Positions 47,844-56,863 of a stretch of DNA of 64,000 bases are shown in pieces. A model generated the notes under the pieces. It saw nothing but the letters and a program-made list of their open reading frames with translations. It ran no database searches and was not told where the DNA came from. Every line of letters begins with the position of its first letter. Position 1 is the first letter of the stretch. A program made the position numbers and the translations under genes. Origin of the DNA: Propionispora hippei DSM 15287 (GTDB lineage: Bacteria; Bacillota; Negativicutes; Propionisporales; Propionisporaceae); NCBI RefSeq assembly GCF_900141835.1, contig NZ_FQZD01000010.1, forward strand, positions 62,001-126,000, read 5' to 3'.

Positions 47844-48004
47844 CTAGTACCTTGCGTGACTTAAAGCATGAGAAAAACTTGTAAGGATTTTTTGACTCCC
47901 AAGGCGGCGGAGCGTGCATAGCTGACATATGTAAGGCGACGACAACGAAAAGGGAAAGAAAAGACTGCAGGATCTCCGTGTATTTAAGTGACGCAAGGTA
48001 CTAG
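47844..48004 (+). repeat. Family-2 hairpin repeat, copy 2
   Basis: Ends CTAGTACCTTGCGTGACTTA and, reversed, CTAGTACCTTGCGTCACTTA: one mismatch in 22. The interior AAGGCGGCGGAGCGTGCATA and TAAGGCGACGACAACGAA is the family core. It lies inside the glpA leader, between the terminator hairpin and the glpA start codon. Confidence 0.88.
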
Positions 48005-48087
48005 GCTAGTGCTATGGCTGAAAATCTTTTTTTATAAATCATATCATATTATTAATGTTTGTCAGACAGACGAAAGGAGTCTTATTA

Positions 48088-49692
48088 ATGCAGCAGACGA
48101 CAGTTGTGGTTATTGGCGGCGGCGCTACCGGTGTGGGTGTGTTACGCGACTTATCGATGCGCGGTGTAAAAGCCATTTTGCTGGAGCAACGCGATTTAGT
48201 TTATGGAACCAGTTCGCGGTTCCATGGCCTGCTTCACAGTGGCGGCCGTTATGCCGTAAAGGATGCCGAGTCGGCACAAGAATGTATTGAAGAAAATATG
48301 ATTCTGCGCAAAATTGGCCGGCACTGTGTGGAGGAAACGGAGGGTTTCTTCGTTCGCCTGCCGGAAGATGATGCAAGCTTTGAAGCAAAATGGGTGGAAT
48401 CCTGTAATAAAGTAGGTATCTCTACCATTCAAATCAGTCCGGAGGAAGCAGTTCGCCTCGAACCCAACTTAACCAGCCGGGCTTTGTCGGTATACCGGGT
48501 GCCTGATTCGGCGGTTGACGGTTTTCGTCTGGCCTGGCAAAATGTCATGTCGGCTAAACGGTATGGCGGTCAGGTGATGACTTATACCGAAGTCATCGGT
48601 ATTGAACAGGCCAATGGCCGGGTTACCGGGGTGAAAATCCGCAATACCAGGACCGGCGAAGAAGATCAGATTGCCTGCGAATGTATTGTCAATGCAGCCG
48701 GTTCCTGGGTAGAAAGAATTGTGGCCATGGCTGGACTGCATGTTAATGTAAAACCGGACCGCGGTACTTTGGTTGCTTTTAACCATCGTTTCACCAGCCG
48801 GGTGGTTAACCGTCTGCGTCCTCCTTCGGATGGCGACATTTTTGTGCCCCATGGTTCCATTACTATTTTGGGGACAACTTCCGAAGCGGCTGAACGTCCT
48901 GACGACACCATTCCGCGGACCGAAGATGTTATCAAATTATTGAAAATTGGCGAAGGCCTGTTTGAAGATATTTATCATTACCGTATTTTACGTGCCTTCT
49001 CCGGTACCCGGCCGCTGTACAGCGCCAATCCGGAAGCGGCAGGCCGGAATGCCTCCCGTAACTTCACCATTATCGACCACGCCAAAGAAGGTATGGAAGG
49101 CCTTGTTACTATCGTTGGCGGCAAGCTGACTACCTATCGTCTGATGGCGGAAAGAATGACCGATGTGGTCTGTAAGAAGCTTAACGTGACGGCCCAGTGC
49201 CGTACGGCGGTGGAACCGTTGGTGGAAGATCAGCCGGCGGAAAAAATTGCCGAGGCTAAGAAGTACTTCCCTTCTTATGGCACCAAAGTGGCTATGTCCC
49301 GTTTGGGAACCAAGTTCGACAATGTGGTTAACCGTATGAAAGCGAAACCGGAAACCCGCCAATTGGTCTGTGAATGTGAAATGGTTACGCTGGCCGAAGT
49401 GGAAGAAATGGCGGCAGAGGATACCAGCTATGATTTGGACGATATTCGCCGTAAGACCCGTATGGGTATGGGAACCTGCCAGGGTTCATTCTGCGGCTTC
49501 CGCAGCGTTGGTGTCGTGGTTACCAATAATCTTTTGGACAATGATAATTCTTCCGAATTGCTGCAGGGCTTCTTGCAATCCCGCTGGAGCGGCATCCGGG
49601 CTGCGCTGTGGGGCAACCAACTGCGGGAAATGGAATTAATGCGCGGGATTTATCAAGCGACTTTAAACATAGATGGGGAGATTTCATCATGA
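48088..49692 (+). CDS. glpA: Anaerobic glycerol-3-phosphate dehydrogenase subunit A
   Basis: 534-residue flavoprotein: FAD motif VVVIGGGATGVGVLRDLSMRG, SSRFHGLLHSGGRYAV, and a C-terminal BFD-like [2Fe-2S] domain (LVCECEMVTLAEVEEMA ... MGTCQGSFCGFRS). Oxidises glycerol 3-phosphate to dihydroxyacetone phosphate. ATG 48088 follows AAAGGAG. Its stop codon overlaps the glpB start (ATGA), so translation is coupled. The cysteine-rich tail separates GlpA from the aerobic GlpD. Confidence 0.95.
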   Translation: MQQTTVVVIGGGATGVGVLRDLSMRGVKAILLEQRDLVYGTSSRFHGLLHSGGRYAVKDAESAQECIEENMILRKIGRHCVEETEGFFVRLPEDDASFEAKWVESCNKVGISTIQISPEEAVRLEPNLTSRALSVYRVPDSAVDGFRLAWQNVMSAKRYGGQVMTYTEVIGIEQANGRVTGVKIRNTRTGEEDQIACECIVNAAGSWVERIVAMAGLHVNVKPDRGTLVAFNHRFTSRVVNRLRPPSDGDIFVPHGSITILGTTSEAAERPDDTIPRTEDVIKLLKIGEGLFEDIYHYRILRAFSGTRPLYSANPEAAGRNASRNFTIIDHAKEGMEGLVTIVGGKLTTYRLMAERMTDVVCKKLNVTAQCRTAVEPLVEDQPAEKIAEAKKYFPSYGTKVAMSRLGTKFDNVVNRMKAKPETRQLVCECEMVTLAEVEEMAAEDTSYDLDDIRRKTRMGMGTCQGSFCGFRSVGVVVTNNLLDNDNSSELLQGFLQSRWSGIRAALWGNQLREMELMRGIYQATLNIDGEISS

Positions 49693-50936
49693 AAGAATAT
49701 GATGTAATTGTTATGGGAGCCGGCATGTCCGGTCTTGTAGCCGCAGCCGCCGCCGTTAAACGCGGTAAAAAGGTCATGCTGATGGCTAAAGGTACAGGCG
49801 CTGTTGCCTTTGGTAGCGGCACTGTCGATTTGCTAGGGTATTTGCCTGATAAAACGATGGTAACTGATTTTAATTCCGGACTGGCTCAATTGCCGAAGAC
49901 ACATCCGTATGCCCGTTTGGGAGCGGAAAAAGTGGCAGCAGCAGCCCAGTTCCTGTCCGATATCTGTAAAGAAGAAGGCTTTGAATATGCCGGCGGTCTG
50001 GATAAAAACTCCTTCTTGCCGACAGCCGCCGGAACGTTAAAACCGACCGGCCTGATTCCGAAAACCATGGATGCTTCGGTGATTGAACAAGCCGAGCAGG
50101 TTGTGGTGGTAGGTTTCGAAAAACTGAAAGATTATTATCCGCAGGTCATTGCCAAAGGCTTGGCCCGCATTCCCGGTTATGATAAAAAGTATGAAGTAGT
50201 CATGGTTGACATTAAGCAGGACGAACAAGGACGGGACTTCAACGCCCTTGACGTAGCCCGCTGGATGGATTCGCCGGCCGGCCGGAGTCAGTTTGTCAGC
50301 CAGCTCAGAGGTGTGGTGAAACCGGGTGCGGTTGTTCTGGTGCCGCCGGTTCTGGGCAGCAAACCGACCTATGCCGTTCGTGATGAACTGGAAGGACTTT
50401 TAAAATGCAAGCTCGTGGAACTCTTAGGCATGCCGCCGGGAGTAACCGGTTACCGTTTGCGCAGCCTGCTCATGAGTTATGTTAAGAAAATGGGTGTTGC
50501 CGTGGCCGAACAGGTGAATATTACCGGTTCGGTTGTGGAAAATGGTGTATGTAAAGGAGTTATCGTCAGTTCAGCGGCCCGGGAACATACCTTCTATGCC
50601 AAAAGCTTTATTCTGGCTACGGGCGGGTTCTTTGGCGGCGGCTTGATTTCCGAGCCTGGCACGGCTTATGAGCCTATCTTCAAATTGCCGCTGGCCGGTG
50701 ATATGGACCAGGGCAACTGGGGTGACCCGAAGCTGTTTGCTGCTCACGGTCAACCTTTCGCTCAAATTGGTATCAAAGTGAATGATAATTTGCAACCGGC
50801 AGATGATAATGGAAACGTGCTTGTGAGCAATCTCTTTGTGGCAGGACGTAATCTGCCAGGCTATGATTATTGCCTTGAAAAATCCGGCAACGGTGTGGCA
50901 ATGGCATCAGGCTACCACGCCGGCATGTCGGTCTAA
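49689..50936 (+). CDS. glpB: Anaerobic glycerol-3-phosphate dehydrogenase subunit B
   Basis: 415-residue flavoprotein subunit: N-terminal FAD/NAD fold YDVIVMGAGMSGLVAAAAAVKRG and C-terminal GGFFGGGLISEP with LFVAGRNLPGYDYCLEKSGNGVAMASGYHAG. Transfers electrons from GlpA to GlpC. The start overlaps the glpA stop codon. Confidence 0.94.
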   Translation: MKEYDVIVMGAGMSGLVAAAAAVKRGKKVMLMAKGTGAVAFGSGTVDLLGYLPDKTMVTDFNSGLAQLPKTHPYARLGAEKVAAAAQFLSDICKEEGFEYAGGLDKNSFLPTAAGTLKPTGLIPKTMDASVIEQAEQVVVVGFEKLKDYYPQVIAKGLARIPGYDKKYEVVMVDIKQDEQGRDFNALDVARWMDSPAGRSQFVSQLRGVVKPGAVVLVPPVLGSKPTYAVRDELEGLLKCKLVELLGMPPGVTGYRLRSLLMSYVKKMGVAVAEQVNITGSVVENGVCKGVIVSSAAREHTFYAKSFILATGGFFGGGLISEPGTAYEPIFKLPLAGDMDQGNWGDPKLFAAHGQPFAQIGIKVNDNLQPADDNGNVLVSNLFVAGRNLPGYDYCLEKSGNGVAMASGYHAGMSV

Positions 50937-50955
50937 AAATTAAGGAGAGAATATC

Positions 50956-52152
50956 ATGAAAAAAAATCAACATGTACCTGACGAGTGCATTTCATGTACT
51001 TCTTGTGTCGCGCATTGTCCGGTAACGGCCGCTACTAATAAATTCCGTGGGCCGAAATTGGTTGGCCCTGCCCTGCAAAGATTCCGTTACACCGGTGACG
51101 AAACGGATATGGAACCTTCCCTGGATTATTGCTCCAACTGTAAAAACTGTGATATCAGCTGCCCCAGCGGTGTACCGATTTCTACGCTGAACGTATTGGC
51201 CAAAGCGGAATACTATAAGACCCATAAACACAGCCTTCGTGACTGGATGCTGGCTCATGGGGAATTGATGGGCAAACTGGCGACGCCGTTTGCTTCCATG
51301 ACCAACTTTGCCTTGTCCAACCCGATCAACAAAGCGCTGATGAAACGGATCGGCATTACCGACCAGCGGGCCTTGCCGGCTTATGCCAGCAAGAGCTTTT
51401 ACAAACAGTTTAAGAATCTGAAACAGAAGCCGAGCGATAAGAAAGTCGTCTTTTATCCTGGCTGTTTCATAAACTATAATGATCCTCAGGTCGGTATGGA
51501 TTTTGTGGCCGTCATGCAGGCTGCCGGCTATGAAGTCATCGTACCGGAAGAATTTGTCTGCTGTGGTACGCCGATGGTGGCCAGCGGGTTCCTGGCTGAA
51601 GCGGAGAAAAATGCCCATGTCAATGTTAACGAATTAAAGAAGTGGGCTGACCGTAAGATTCCGGTGGTTACCTGCTGCACAAGCTGTCATTTGATGCTGC
51701 AACAGGAATATCAGGAGCTGTTTGATATCCCGGGCACGGAAGAAGTTGCCCAATATCTGTACAATGCTACTGAGTTTTTGCTGGATCTATACAATGAAGG
51801 AAAATTGAACCTGAAATTCAAACCGATCAAGGAACGGATTGTCTATCATGCGCCGTGCCATTTGCGGGCCCAGGGAATTGGCCGGCCGAGCATTGATCTG
51901 ATGGAAATTGTTCCCGGTCTGGAAGTCATTGATGCCGATGCCGGCTGCTGCGGTATTTCCGGCAGCTATGGCATGAAGGAAGAAAAATACGATATTTCCA
52001 TGAAAGTCGGCAGCGCTTTGTTTGAAAAGATCAAAGAAAGCAAAGTCAACCTGTTGGCTTCCGACTGCGGCACCTGCCGGATGCAGCTTACCCATGGCTC
52101 CGGACTGAAAGCCGTTCATCCGATTACGCTCATCAAACAGGCAATCGCTTAA
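50956..52152 (+). CDS. glpC: Anaerobic glycerol-3-phosphate dehydrogenase subunit C
   Basis: 398-residue Fe-S anchor subunit. Two [4Fe-4S] motifs (CISCTSCVAHCPV and CSNCKNCDISCPSG) and two CCG domains (VCCGTPMVASGF, GCCGISGSYGMKEE) typical of quinone-linked dehydrogenases such as GlpC. Passes electrons to menaquinone. Completes glpABC; a terminator follows. Confidence 0.95.
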   Translation: MKKNQHVPDECISCTSCVAHCPVTAATNKFRGPKLVGPALQRFRYTGDETDMEPSLDYCSNCKNCDISCPSGVPISTLNVLAKAEYYKTHKHSLRDWMLAHGELMGKLATPFASMTNFALSNPINKALMKRIGITDQRALPAYASKSFYKQFKNLKQKPSDKKVVFYPGCFINYNDPQVGMDFVAVMQAAGYEVIVPEEFVCCGTPMVASGFLAEAEKNAHVNVNELKKWADRKIPVVTCCTSCHLMLQQEYQELFDIPGTEEVAQYLYNATEFLLDLYNEGKLNLKFKPIKERIVYHAPCHLRAQGIGRPSIDLMEIVPGLEVIDADAGCCGISGSYGMKEEKYDISMKVGSALFEKIKESKVNLLASDCGTCRMQLTHGSGLKAVHPITLIKQAIA

Positions 52153-52174
52153 AAATTATAAAGTAATAAAGAAC

Positions 52175-52230
52175 AATGCCGTTATCCGGTTGAGGTTCAG
52201 CCGGACCTCGCGGATAGCGGCATTTCCTTT
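52175..52230 (+). terminator. Terminator of glpABC
   Basis: AATGCCGTTATCCG / CGGATAGCGGCATT stem with an inner GAGGT / ACCTC arm, followed by TCCTTTG. Confidence 0.82.
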
Positions 52231-52402
52231 GTTGCAGTTTGCTTGTATAAAGCCAGGAAATCCAGGAAAAAATAGTAGTGATTCCTTATAAAATTTTGTT
52301 TAAACAAGAAGGATTTGCTAAGTTTATGGCGAAATGATCATAAGTGAAGAGAAAAAGTTATACTATGGAAAATGTGGTTGGATAAATTTTTTTGATAATG
52401 AT

Positions 52403-52448
52403 GGGACGCATTATTCCCCTATGGGACAGAAAACGTCCCGGAGGGGAC
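52403..52448 (+). promoter_or_regulatory. Probable CggR operator
   Basis: GGGAC occurs at 52403, 52423 and 52444, spacing 20 and 21 bp. The first two units read TGGGAC-N6-TTCC and TGGGAC-N6-CGTC with 4-5 bases between, close to the known CggR layout of CGGGAC-N6-TGTC repeated every 20 bp. It ends at the base before the proposed cggR start codon, so it would mediate autoregulation of cggR and the genes behind it. Confidence 0.7.
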
Positions 52449-53480
52449 ATGGCCTTGGAAAAAATTGTGCAACTGCATCGCAAGTTTGCTCCTGATTTAA
52501 TACACACGATGGAAGACCGGTACAACATTCTGCGTAACATCCGCTACAATGAGCCGATTGGCCGTCGGGCGCTGGCCGGCATACTGGGCATTGGCGAACG
52601 GGCGGTCCGGGTTCAGGTGGATTTTCTTAAAGAAGCAGGATTGGTTGAATTTTCGCTGATGGGCATGCGGGTGACGCCGGAAGGGGAAGCCAGTCTGCAG
52701 GACATTGGCGAATATGTGCGTCTGTTGCACGGATTCTCTTCGCTGGAACAGGAATTATCACAAAAGCTGGGTATCAAACGAGTGATTGTCATCCCCGGCG
52801 ACAGTGACACCGAACCGATGGTGCAGCGTGAACTGGGCCGGGTGGCAGCCGGTGTGCTGGCAGAATATCTGAAAGATCACATAACCATTGCGGTTAGCGG
52901 CGGTTCGACTATGGCGATGATTGCCGAAGGCATTTACGTCAAGCAGCCGACGACGACGGTTGTAGCGGCCCGGGGCGGTCTGGGCGAGAAAATGGAGTAC
53001 CAGGCCAACACCATCGCCGCCAGAATGGCTGCCAAGCTGGGCGGCAGTTACCGCTTGCTGCATGTGCCGGAAGTGGTCAGCGAGCAGGTGGCGGAAGCTA
53101 TTCTAACCAGTGACTCCAATCTGCCGGCGGTAGCGCAGATGATTAAAAAAGCGGATATTCTGGTCCACAGTATCGGCCGGGCAGAAAAAATGGCCCTGCG
53201 CCGCGGACTGGATAAACAGACCGTGCAGGAAATCTTACGCCGCGGTGCTGTTGGCGAAACGTTGGGGCATTATTGCACATTAGCGGGCAAGCCGGTCTAT
53301 GTGACTAACAGTGTCGGTCTCCGGTTGGAGGATTTATCGGGAGTTGGTACGGTGATTGCCGTTGCCGGCGGCCGGGATAAGGCCGAGGCGATTGTGGCGG
53401 TAGTTCGGGCCGGACGGCAGGATGTGCTGGTACTGGATGAAGCGGCGGCCCTGGCGATCCGCGATCTATGTCGGTGTTAG
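52449..53480 (+). CDS. cggR: Central glycolytic genes regulator (SorC family)
   Basis: 343 residues: N-terminal winged helix (ILRNIRYNEPIGRRALAGILGIGERAVRVQVDFLKEAGLVEF) and a SorC-type sugar-phosphate domain (VIVIPGDSDTEPMVQRELGRVAA, ITIAVSGGSTMAMIAEGI). CggR represses gap and following genes and is released by fructose 1,6-bisphosphate in Bacillus. ATG 52449 gives the usual length; an in-frame ATG at 52392 would place the operator inside the coding sequence. Located right before gap, as expected. Confidence 0.92.
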   Translation: MALEKIVQLHRKFAPDLIHTMEDRYNILRNIRYNEPIGRRALAGILGIGERAVRVQVDFLKEAGLVEFSLMGMRVTPEGEASLQDIGEYVRLLHGFSSLEQELSQKLGIKRVIVIPGDSDTEPMVQRELGRVAAGVLAEYLKDHITIAVSGGSTMAMIAEGIYVKQPTTTVVAARGGLGEKMEYQANTIAARMAAKLGGSYRLLHVPEVVSEQVAEAILTSDSNLPAVAQMIKKADILVHSIGRAEKMALRRGLDKQTVQEILRRGAVGETLGHYCTLAGKPVYVTNSVGLRLEDLSGVGTVIAVAGGRDKAEAIVAVVRAGRQDVLVLDEAAALAIRDLCRC

Positions 53481-53492
53481 CGGTTTTTTTAT

Positions 53493-53654
53493 CAGTACTC
53501 TGTGATTCCTAAGATTACAGGATGAATTGCGTGAGATTTTTTGCTCAGCAAGGCGGAGGAGCCGCGCATATCGGGAATATGCAAGGCGACGACAACGAAG
53601 CTGAGTAGAAAATCTCACGTAAGAACACGGAAGTTTAGGGGTTGCAGAGCACTA
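53493..53654 (+). repeat. Family-2 hairpin repeat, copy 3
   Basis: Ends CAGTACTCTGTGATTCCTAA and, reversed, TAGTGCTCTGCAACCCCTAA. The arms GCGTGAGATTTTTTGCTCAGC and ACGTGAGATTTTCTACTCAG (reversed right arm) pair almost throughout. Core AAGGCGGAGGAGCCGCGCATA..GGCGACGACAACGAA. It fills the cggR-gap spacer. Confidence 0.85.
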
Positions 53655-53706
53655 GAAACCGTTAAGTATAAATAAAAAAATAAAAAAATATGGGGGTATT
53701 TTTACA

Positions 53707-54720
53707 ATGGCAGTAAAAGTAGCGATCAATGGTTTTGGACGTATTGGACGTCTGGCATTTCGGCAAATGTTCGGAGCGGAAGGATATGAAGTTGTTGCAA
53801 TCAATGACTTGACCAGCCCTAAAGTTCTTGCACACCTGTTAAAATATGATTCCACTCAAGGTACTTACGCATTTGCTGACAAAGTAACTGCAGGTGAAGA
53901 CTCCATCACTGTTAACGGCAAAACCATCAAAATTTATGCAAAAGCAAAAGCTGACGAATTGCCTTGGGGCGAAATCGGCGTAGACGTTGTACTTGAGTGC
54001 ACCGGTTTCTACACTTCCAAAGAAAAAGCTTCCGCTCACGTTAAAGCAGGCGCTAAGAAAGTTGTTATCTCCGCTCCGGCCGGTAACGACCTGCCTACTA
54101 TCGTTTACAATGTAAACCATGACACTTTGAAAGCCAGCGACACTGTTATTTCGGCAGCTTCCTGCACCACCAACTGCCTGGCTCCGATGGCTTTGGCACT
54201 GCACAAACTGGCACCGATTAAGAGCGGTATCATGTCCACGATCCATGCTTACACTGGCGACCAGATGACTCTGGACGGCCCGCAGAGAAATGGCGACCTG
54301 AGAAGATCCCGTGCCGCTGCAATCAACATCGTTCCTAACTCCACCGGTGCTGCAAAAGCTATCGGCTTGGTTATTCCTGAATTGAACGGTAAACTGATCG
54401 GTTCCGCTCAACGTGTTCCGACTCCTACCGGTTCCACCACCATCCTGATTGCCGTAGTAGAAGGCGCTGTTACCAAAGACCAGATTAATGCCGCTATGAA
54501 AGCAGCTGCGACTGAATCTTACGGTTACACCGAAGACGAACTGGTATCCAGCGATATCGTTGGTATCAGATTCGGTTCGCTGTTCGACGCTACTCAAACC
54601 ATGGTTGCTCCGCTGGACAATGGCACTACCCAGGTTCAGGTTGTATCCTGGTATGACAACGAAAATAGCTATGTGAGCCAAATGGTTCGCACCATTAAAT
54701 ACTTCGCAGAAATTAAATAA
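53707..54720 (+). CDS. gap: Glyceraldehyde-3-phosphate dehydrogenase, type I
   Basis: 337 residues: NAD fold [18 protein letters not shown], catalytic cysteine in [15 protein letters not shown], histidine in [24 protein letters not shown] at the end. Converts glyceraldehyde 3-phosphate to 1,3-bisphosphoglycerate. Codon choice is strongly biased, typical of a highly expressed gene. Head of the structural glycolysis genes behind cggR. Confidence 0.98.
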   Translation: MAVKVAINGFGRIGRLAFRQMFGAEGYEVVAINDLTSPKVLAHLLKYDSTQGTYAFADKVTAGEDSITVNGKTIKIYAKAKADELPWGEIGVDVVLECTGFYTSKEKASAHVKAGAKKVVISAPAGNDLPTIVYNVNHDTLKASDTVISAASCTTNCLAPMALALHKLAPIKSGIMSTIHAYTGDQMTLDGPQRNGDLRRSRAAAINIVPNSTGAAKAIGLVIPELNGKLIGSAQRVPTPTGSTTILIAVVEGAVTKDQINAAMKAAATESYGYTEDELVSSDIVGIRFGSLFDATQTMVAPLDNGTTQVQVVSWYDNENSYVSQMVRTIKYFAEIK

Positions 54721-54786
54721 GTTGCAGCAAAACAATATCCCGCTTAAGGGATAGGGCGACAATTAATAGTATTAATTAACCAAAGG

Positions 54787-54817
54787 AAGGGTCACACTAT
54801 ATGCTGTGACCCTTTTT
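54787..54817 (+). terminator. Hairpin terminator between gap and pgk
   Basis: AAGGGTCACA / TGTGACCCTT stem with TTT following, 14 bp before the pgk start codon. Probably partial, reducing pgk expression relative to gap. Confidence 0.75.
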
Positions 54818-54830
54818 AGGAGGTAAGAAC

Positions 54831-56015
54831 GTGAATAAAAAGTCTATCCGCGATATCGATGTAGCTGGCAAACGGGTATTCATCCGTGTCGACTACAACG
54901 TTCCCATGGACAAAGAAGGCAATATCACCAACGATACCCGCATTACGGCTACGCTGCCGACGCTGAACTATCTGTTGGAAAAAGGCGCTTCCCTGGTAAT
55001 CGGCTGCCATCTGGGCCGTCCGAAAGGACAGCCGGTGCCTGAATTTACCGTAGCGCCTGTGGCTAAGCGCCTGGCTGAGCTGCTCGGCCGCGAAGTCAAA
55101 TTCGCTCCCGACTGCGTGGGCGAACAAGCCGAAAAGATGTCTGCTGCGTTAAAACCCGGCGAAGTATTGCTGCTGGAAAACCTCAGATATCACAAGGAAG
55201 AAGAAAAGAACGGCGCCGAGTTTGCTGAGAAATTGGCCAAACTGGCTGATATCGGTGTAAATGATGCGTTCGGTGTGTCCCATCGCGCCCATGCCTCGGT
55301 AGAAGGTGTAACTAAGCATTTGCCGATGGTTGCCGGCTTCCTGATGGAAAAAGAAATTAAGTTTGTTGGTCAGGCGGTTGCCAACCCTGTCCGTCCGTTT
55401 GTCGCTATTATTGGCGGCGCTAAAGTATCCGATAAAATCGGCGTAATCGAAAATCTGCTGAAAAAAGTGGATACTTTGATTATCGGCGGCGGGATGGCCA
55501 ATACCTTCGTAGCGGCTCAGGGCTATTCGACCGGTAAATCCTTAGTGGAAACGGAAAAGCTGGACCTGGCTAAATCTCTGATCGTTCAGGCTAAAGAACA
55601 GGGCGTCAATCTGTTGCTGCCGACCGACATGGTCGTAGCCGACAAGTTTGCCGCTGATGCCGAACACAAAGTAGTTGGCCTTGACGCCATTCCGGACGAA
55701 TGGATGGCCTTGGATATCGGACCGAAATCGGCCGAAGCCTTTGCCAAAGCCTTGGAAGATGCTAAGACGGTTGTTTGGAACGGACCGATGGGCGTATTTG
55801 AAATGGATGCCTTTGCTGCCGGTACTAAAGCGGTAGCCAAAGCGGTAGCCGATTCAGATGCCACCAGCATTGTCGGCGGCGGCGACTCGATCGCAGCGCT
55901 GCAAAAAGTAGGCCTTTCCGATAAGATCACTCATATTTCCACAGGCGGCGGCGCCTCGCTGGAATATCTGGAAGGCAAAGTACTTCCCGGTATTGCCGCA
56001 CTGCAGGATAAATAA
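54831..56015 (+). CDS. pgk: Phosphoglycerate kinase
   Basis: 394 residues: substrate loop [17 protein letters not shown], the hinge region, [17 protein letters not shown] and the nucleotide site [11 protein letters not shown]. Transfers phosphate from 1,3-bisphosphoglycerate to ADP. Starts at GTG 54831 after TTAGGAGG. Confidence 0.98.
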   Translation: MNKKSIRDIDVAGKRVFIRVDYNVPMDKEGNITNDTRITATLPTLNYLLEKGASLVIGCHLGRPKGQPVPEFTVAPVAKRLAELLGREVKFAPDCVGEQAEKMSAALKPGEVLLLENLRYHKEEEKNGAEFAEKLAKLADIGVNDAFGVSHRAHASVEGVTKHLPMVAGFLMEKEIKFVGQAVANPVRPFVAIIGGAKVSDKIGVIENLLKKVDTLIIGGGMANTFVAAQGYSTGKSLVETEKLDLAKSLIVQAKEQGVNLLLPTDMVVADKFAADAEHKVVGLDAIPDEWMALDIGPKSAEAFAKALEDAKTVVWNGPMGVFEMDAFAAGTKAVAKAVADSDATSIVGGGDSIAALQKVGLSDKITHISTGGGASLEYLEGKVLPGIAALQDK

Positions 56016-56027
56016 GACTATCATGCT

Positions 56028-56062
56028 GCTTGTACCCCGCCTGGCGGCGGGGTGCAGCTTAC
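56028..56062 (+). other. Hairpin in the pgk-tpiA spacer
   Basis: TGTACCCCGCC / GGCGGGGTGCA stem without a T-run: an mRNA structure, perhaps a processing or stability element, not a terminator. Confidence 0.5.
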
Positions 56063-56084
56063 TAAATTTGGAGGTGGAATGATT

Positions 56085-56834
56085 ATGCGTAAACCGATCA
56101 TTGCCGGTAACTGGAAAATGAATAAAACCACAGCGGAAGGTGTTGCTCTGGCTAAAGAACTGAGCGCGCTGGTAAGCGATGCGAAAGATGTAGACATCGT
56201 GGTTTGCCCTGTATTCACCATTTTGGCTTCGGTAAAAGAAGCTTTGACCGGAACCAATATCAAATTAGGTGCGCAAAATATTCACTGGGAAGCAAAAGGT
56301 GCTTTTACCGGTGAAATCTCCCCGGCTATGCTAAAAGACGTAGGAGCTGAATATACCCTGATCGGCCACTCGGAACGCCGTCAGTATTTCGGTGAAACCG
56401 ATGAAGGCGTCAACAAACGTACCAAAGCTGCTTTGGCTAACGGTATTGTGCCGATCGTTTGTGTTGGCGAATCGCTGGAAGAGCGGGAAGCCGGCATTAC
56501 GGAAAAAGTGGTTGGCGGTCAGGTAGTAGCAGGTCTTGACGGATTAACTGGCGAACAGGTAGCCGGACTGGTTATCGCTTACGAACCGGTATGGGCGATC
56601 GGTACAGGCCGTACGGCTTCTTCCGATGATGCCAATGCCGTATGCACCTTTATCCGTAAAACGGTAGCCGAAAAATTTGGTGCCGACAGCGCAGCTAAAG
56701 TCAGAATTCAGTACGGCGGCAGCGTAAAAGCCGATAACATTGCTGAATTGATGGCCAAGAGCGATATCGACGGTGCTCTGGTAGGCGGCGCAGCTTTGGA
56801 TGCAGCCGGCTTCAGCAAAATTGTTAAATTTTAA
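56085..56834 (+). CDS. tpiA: Triosephosphate isomerase
   Basis: 249 residues: N-terminal AGNWKMNKT with the active-site lysine, GHSERR with the catalytic histidine, and [16 protein letters not shown] with the glutamate and flexible loop. Interconverts dihydroxyacetone phosphate and glyceraldehyde 3-phosphate, linking the glycerol and DHA routes to Gap. GGAGGTGG favours ATG 56085; 56079 is also in frame. Confidence 0.98.
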   Translation: MRKPIIAGNWKMNKTTAEGVALAKELSALVSDAKDVDIVVCPVFTILASVKEALTGTNIKLGAQNIHWEAKGAFTGEISPAMLKDVGAEYTLIGHSERRQYFGETDEGVNKRTKAALANGIVPIVCVGESLEEREAGITEKVVGGQVVAGLDGLTGEQVAGLVIAYEPVWAIGTGRTASSDDANAVCTFIRKTVAEKFGADSAAKVRIQYGGSVKADNIAELMAKSDIDGALVGGAALDAAGFSKIVKF

Positions 56835-56863
56835 GTAAAACATATGGAAATGGGAGTGACGGC

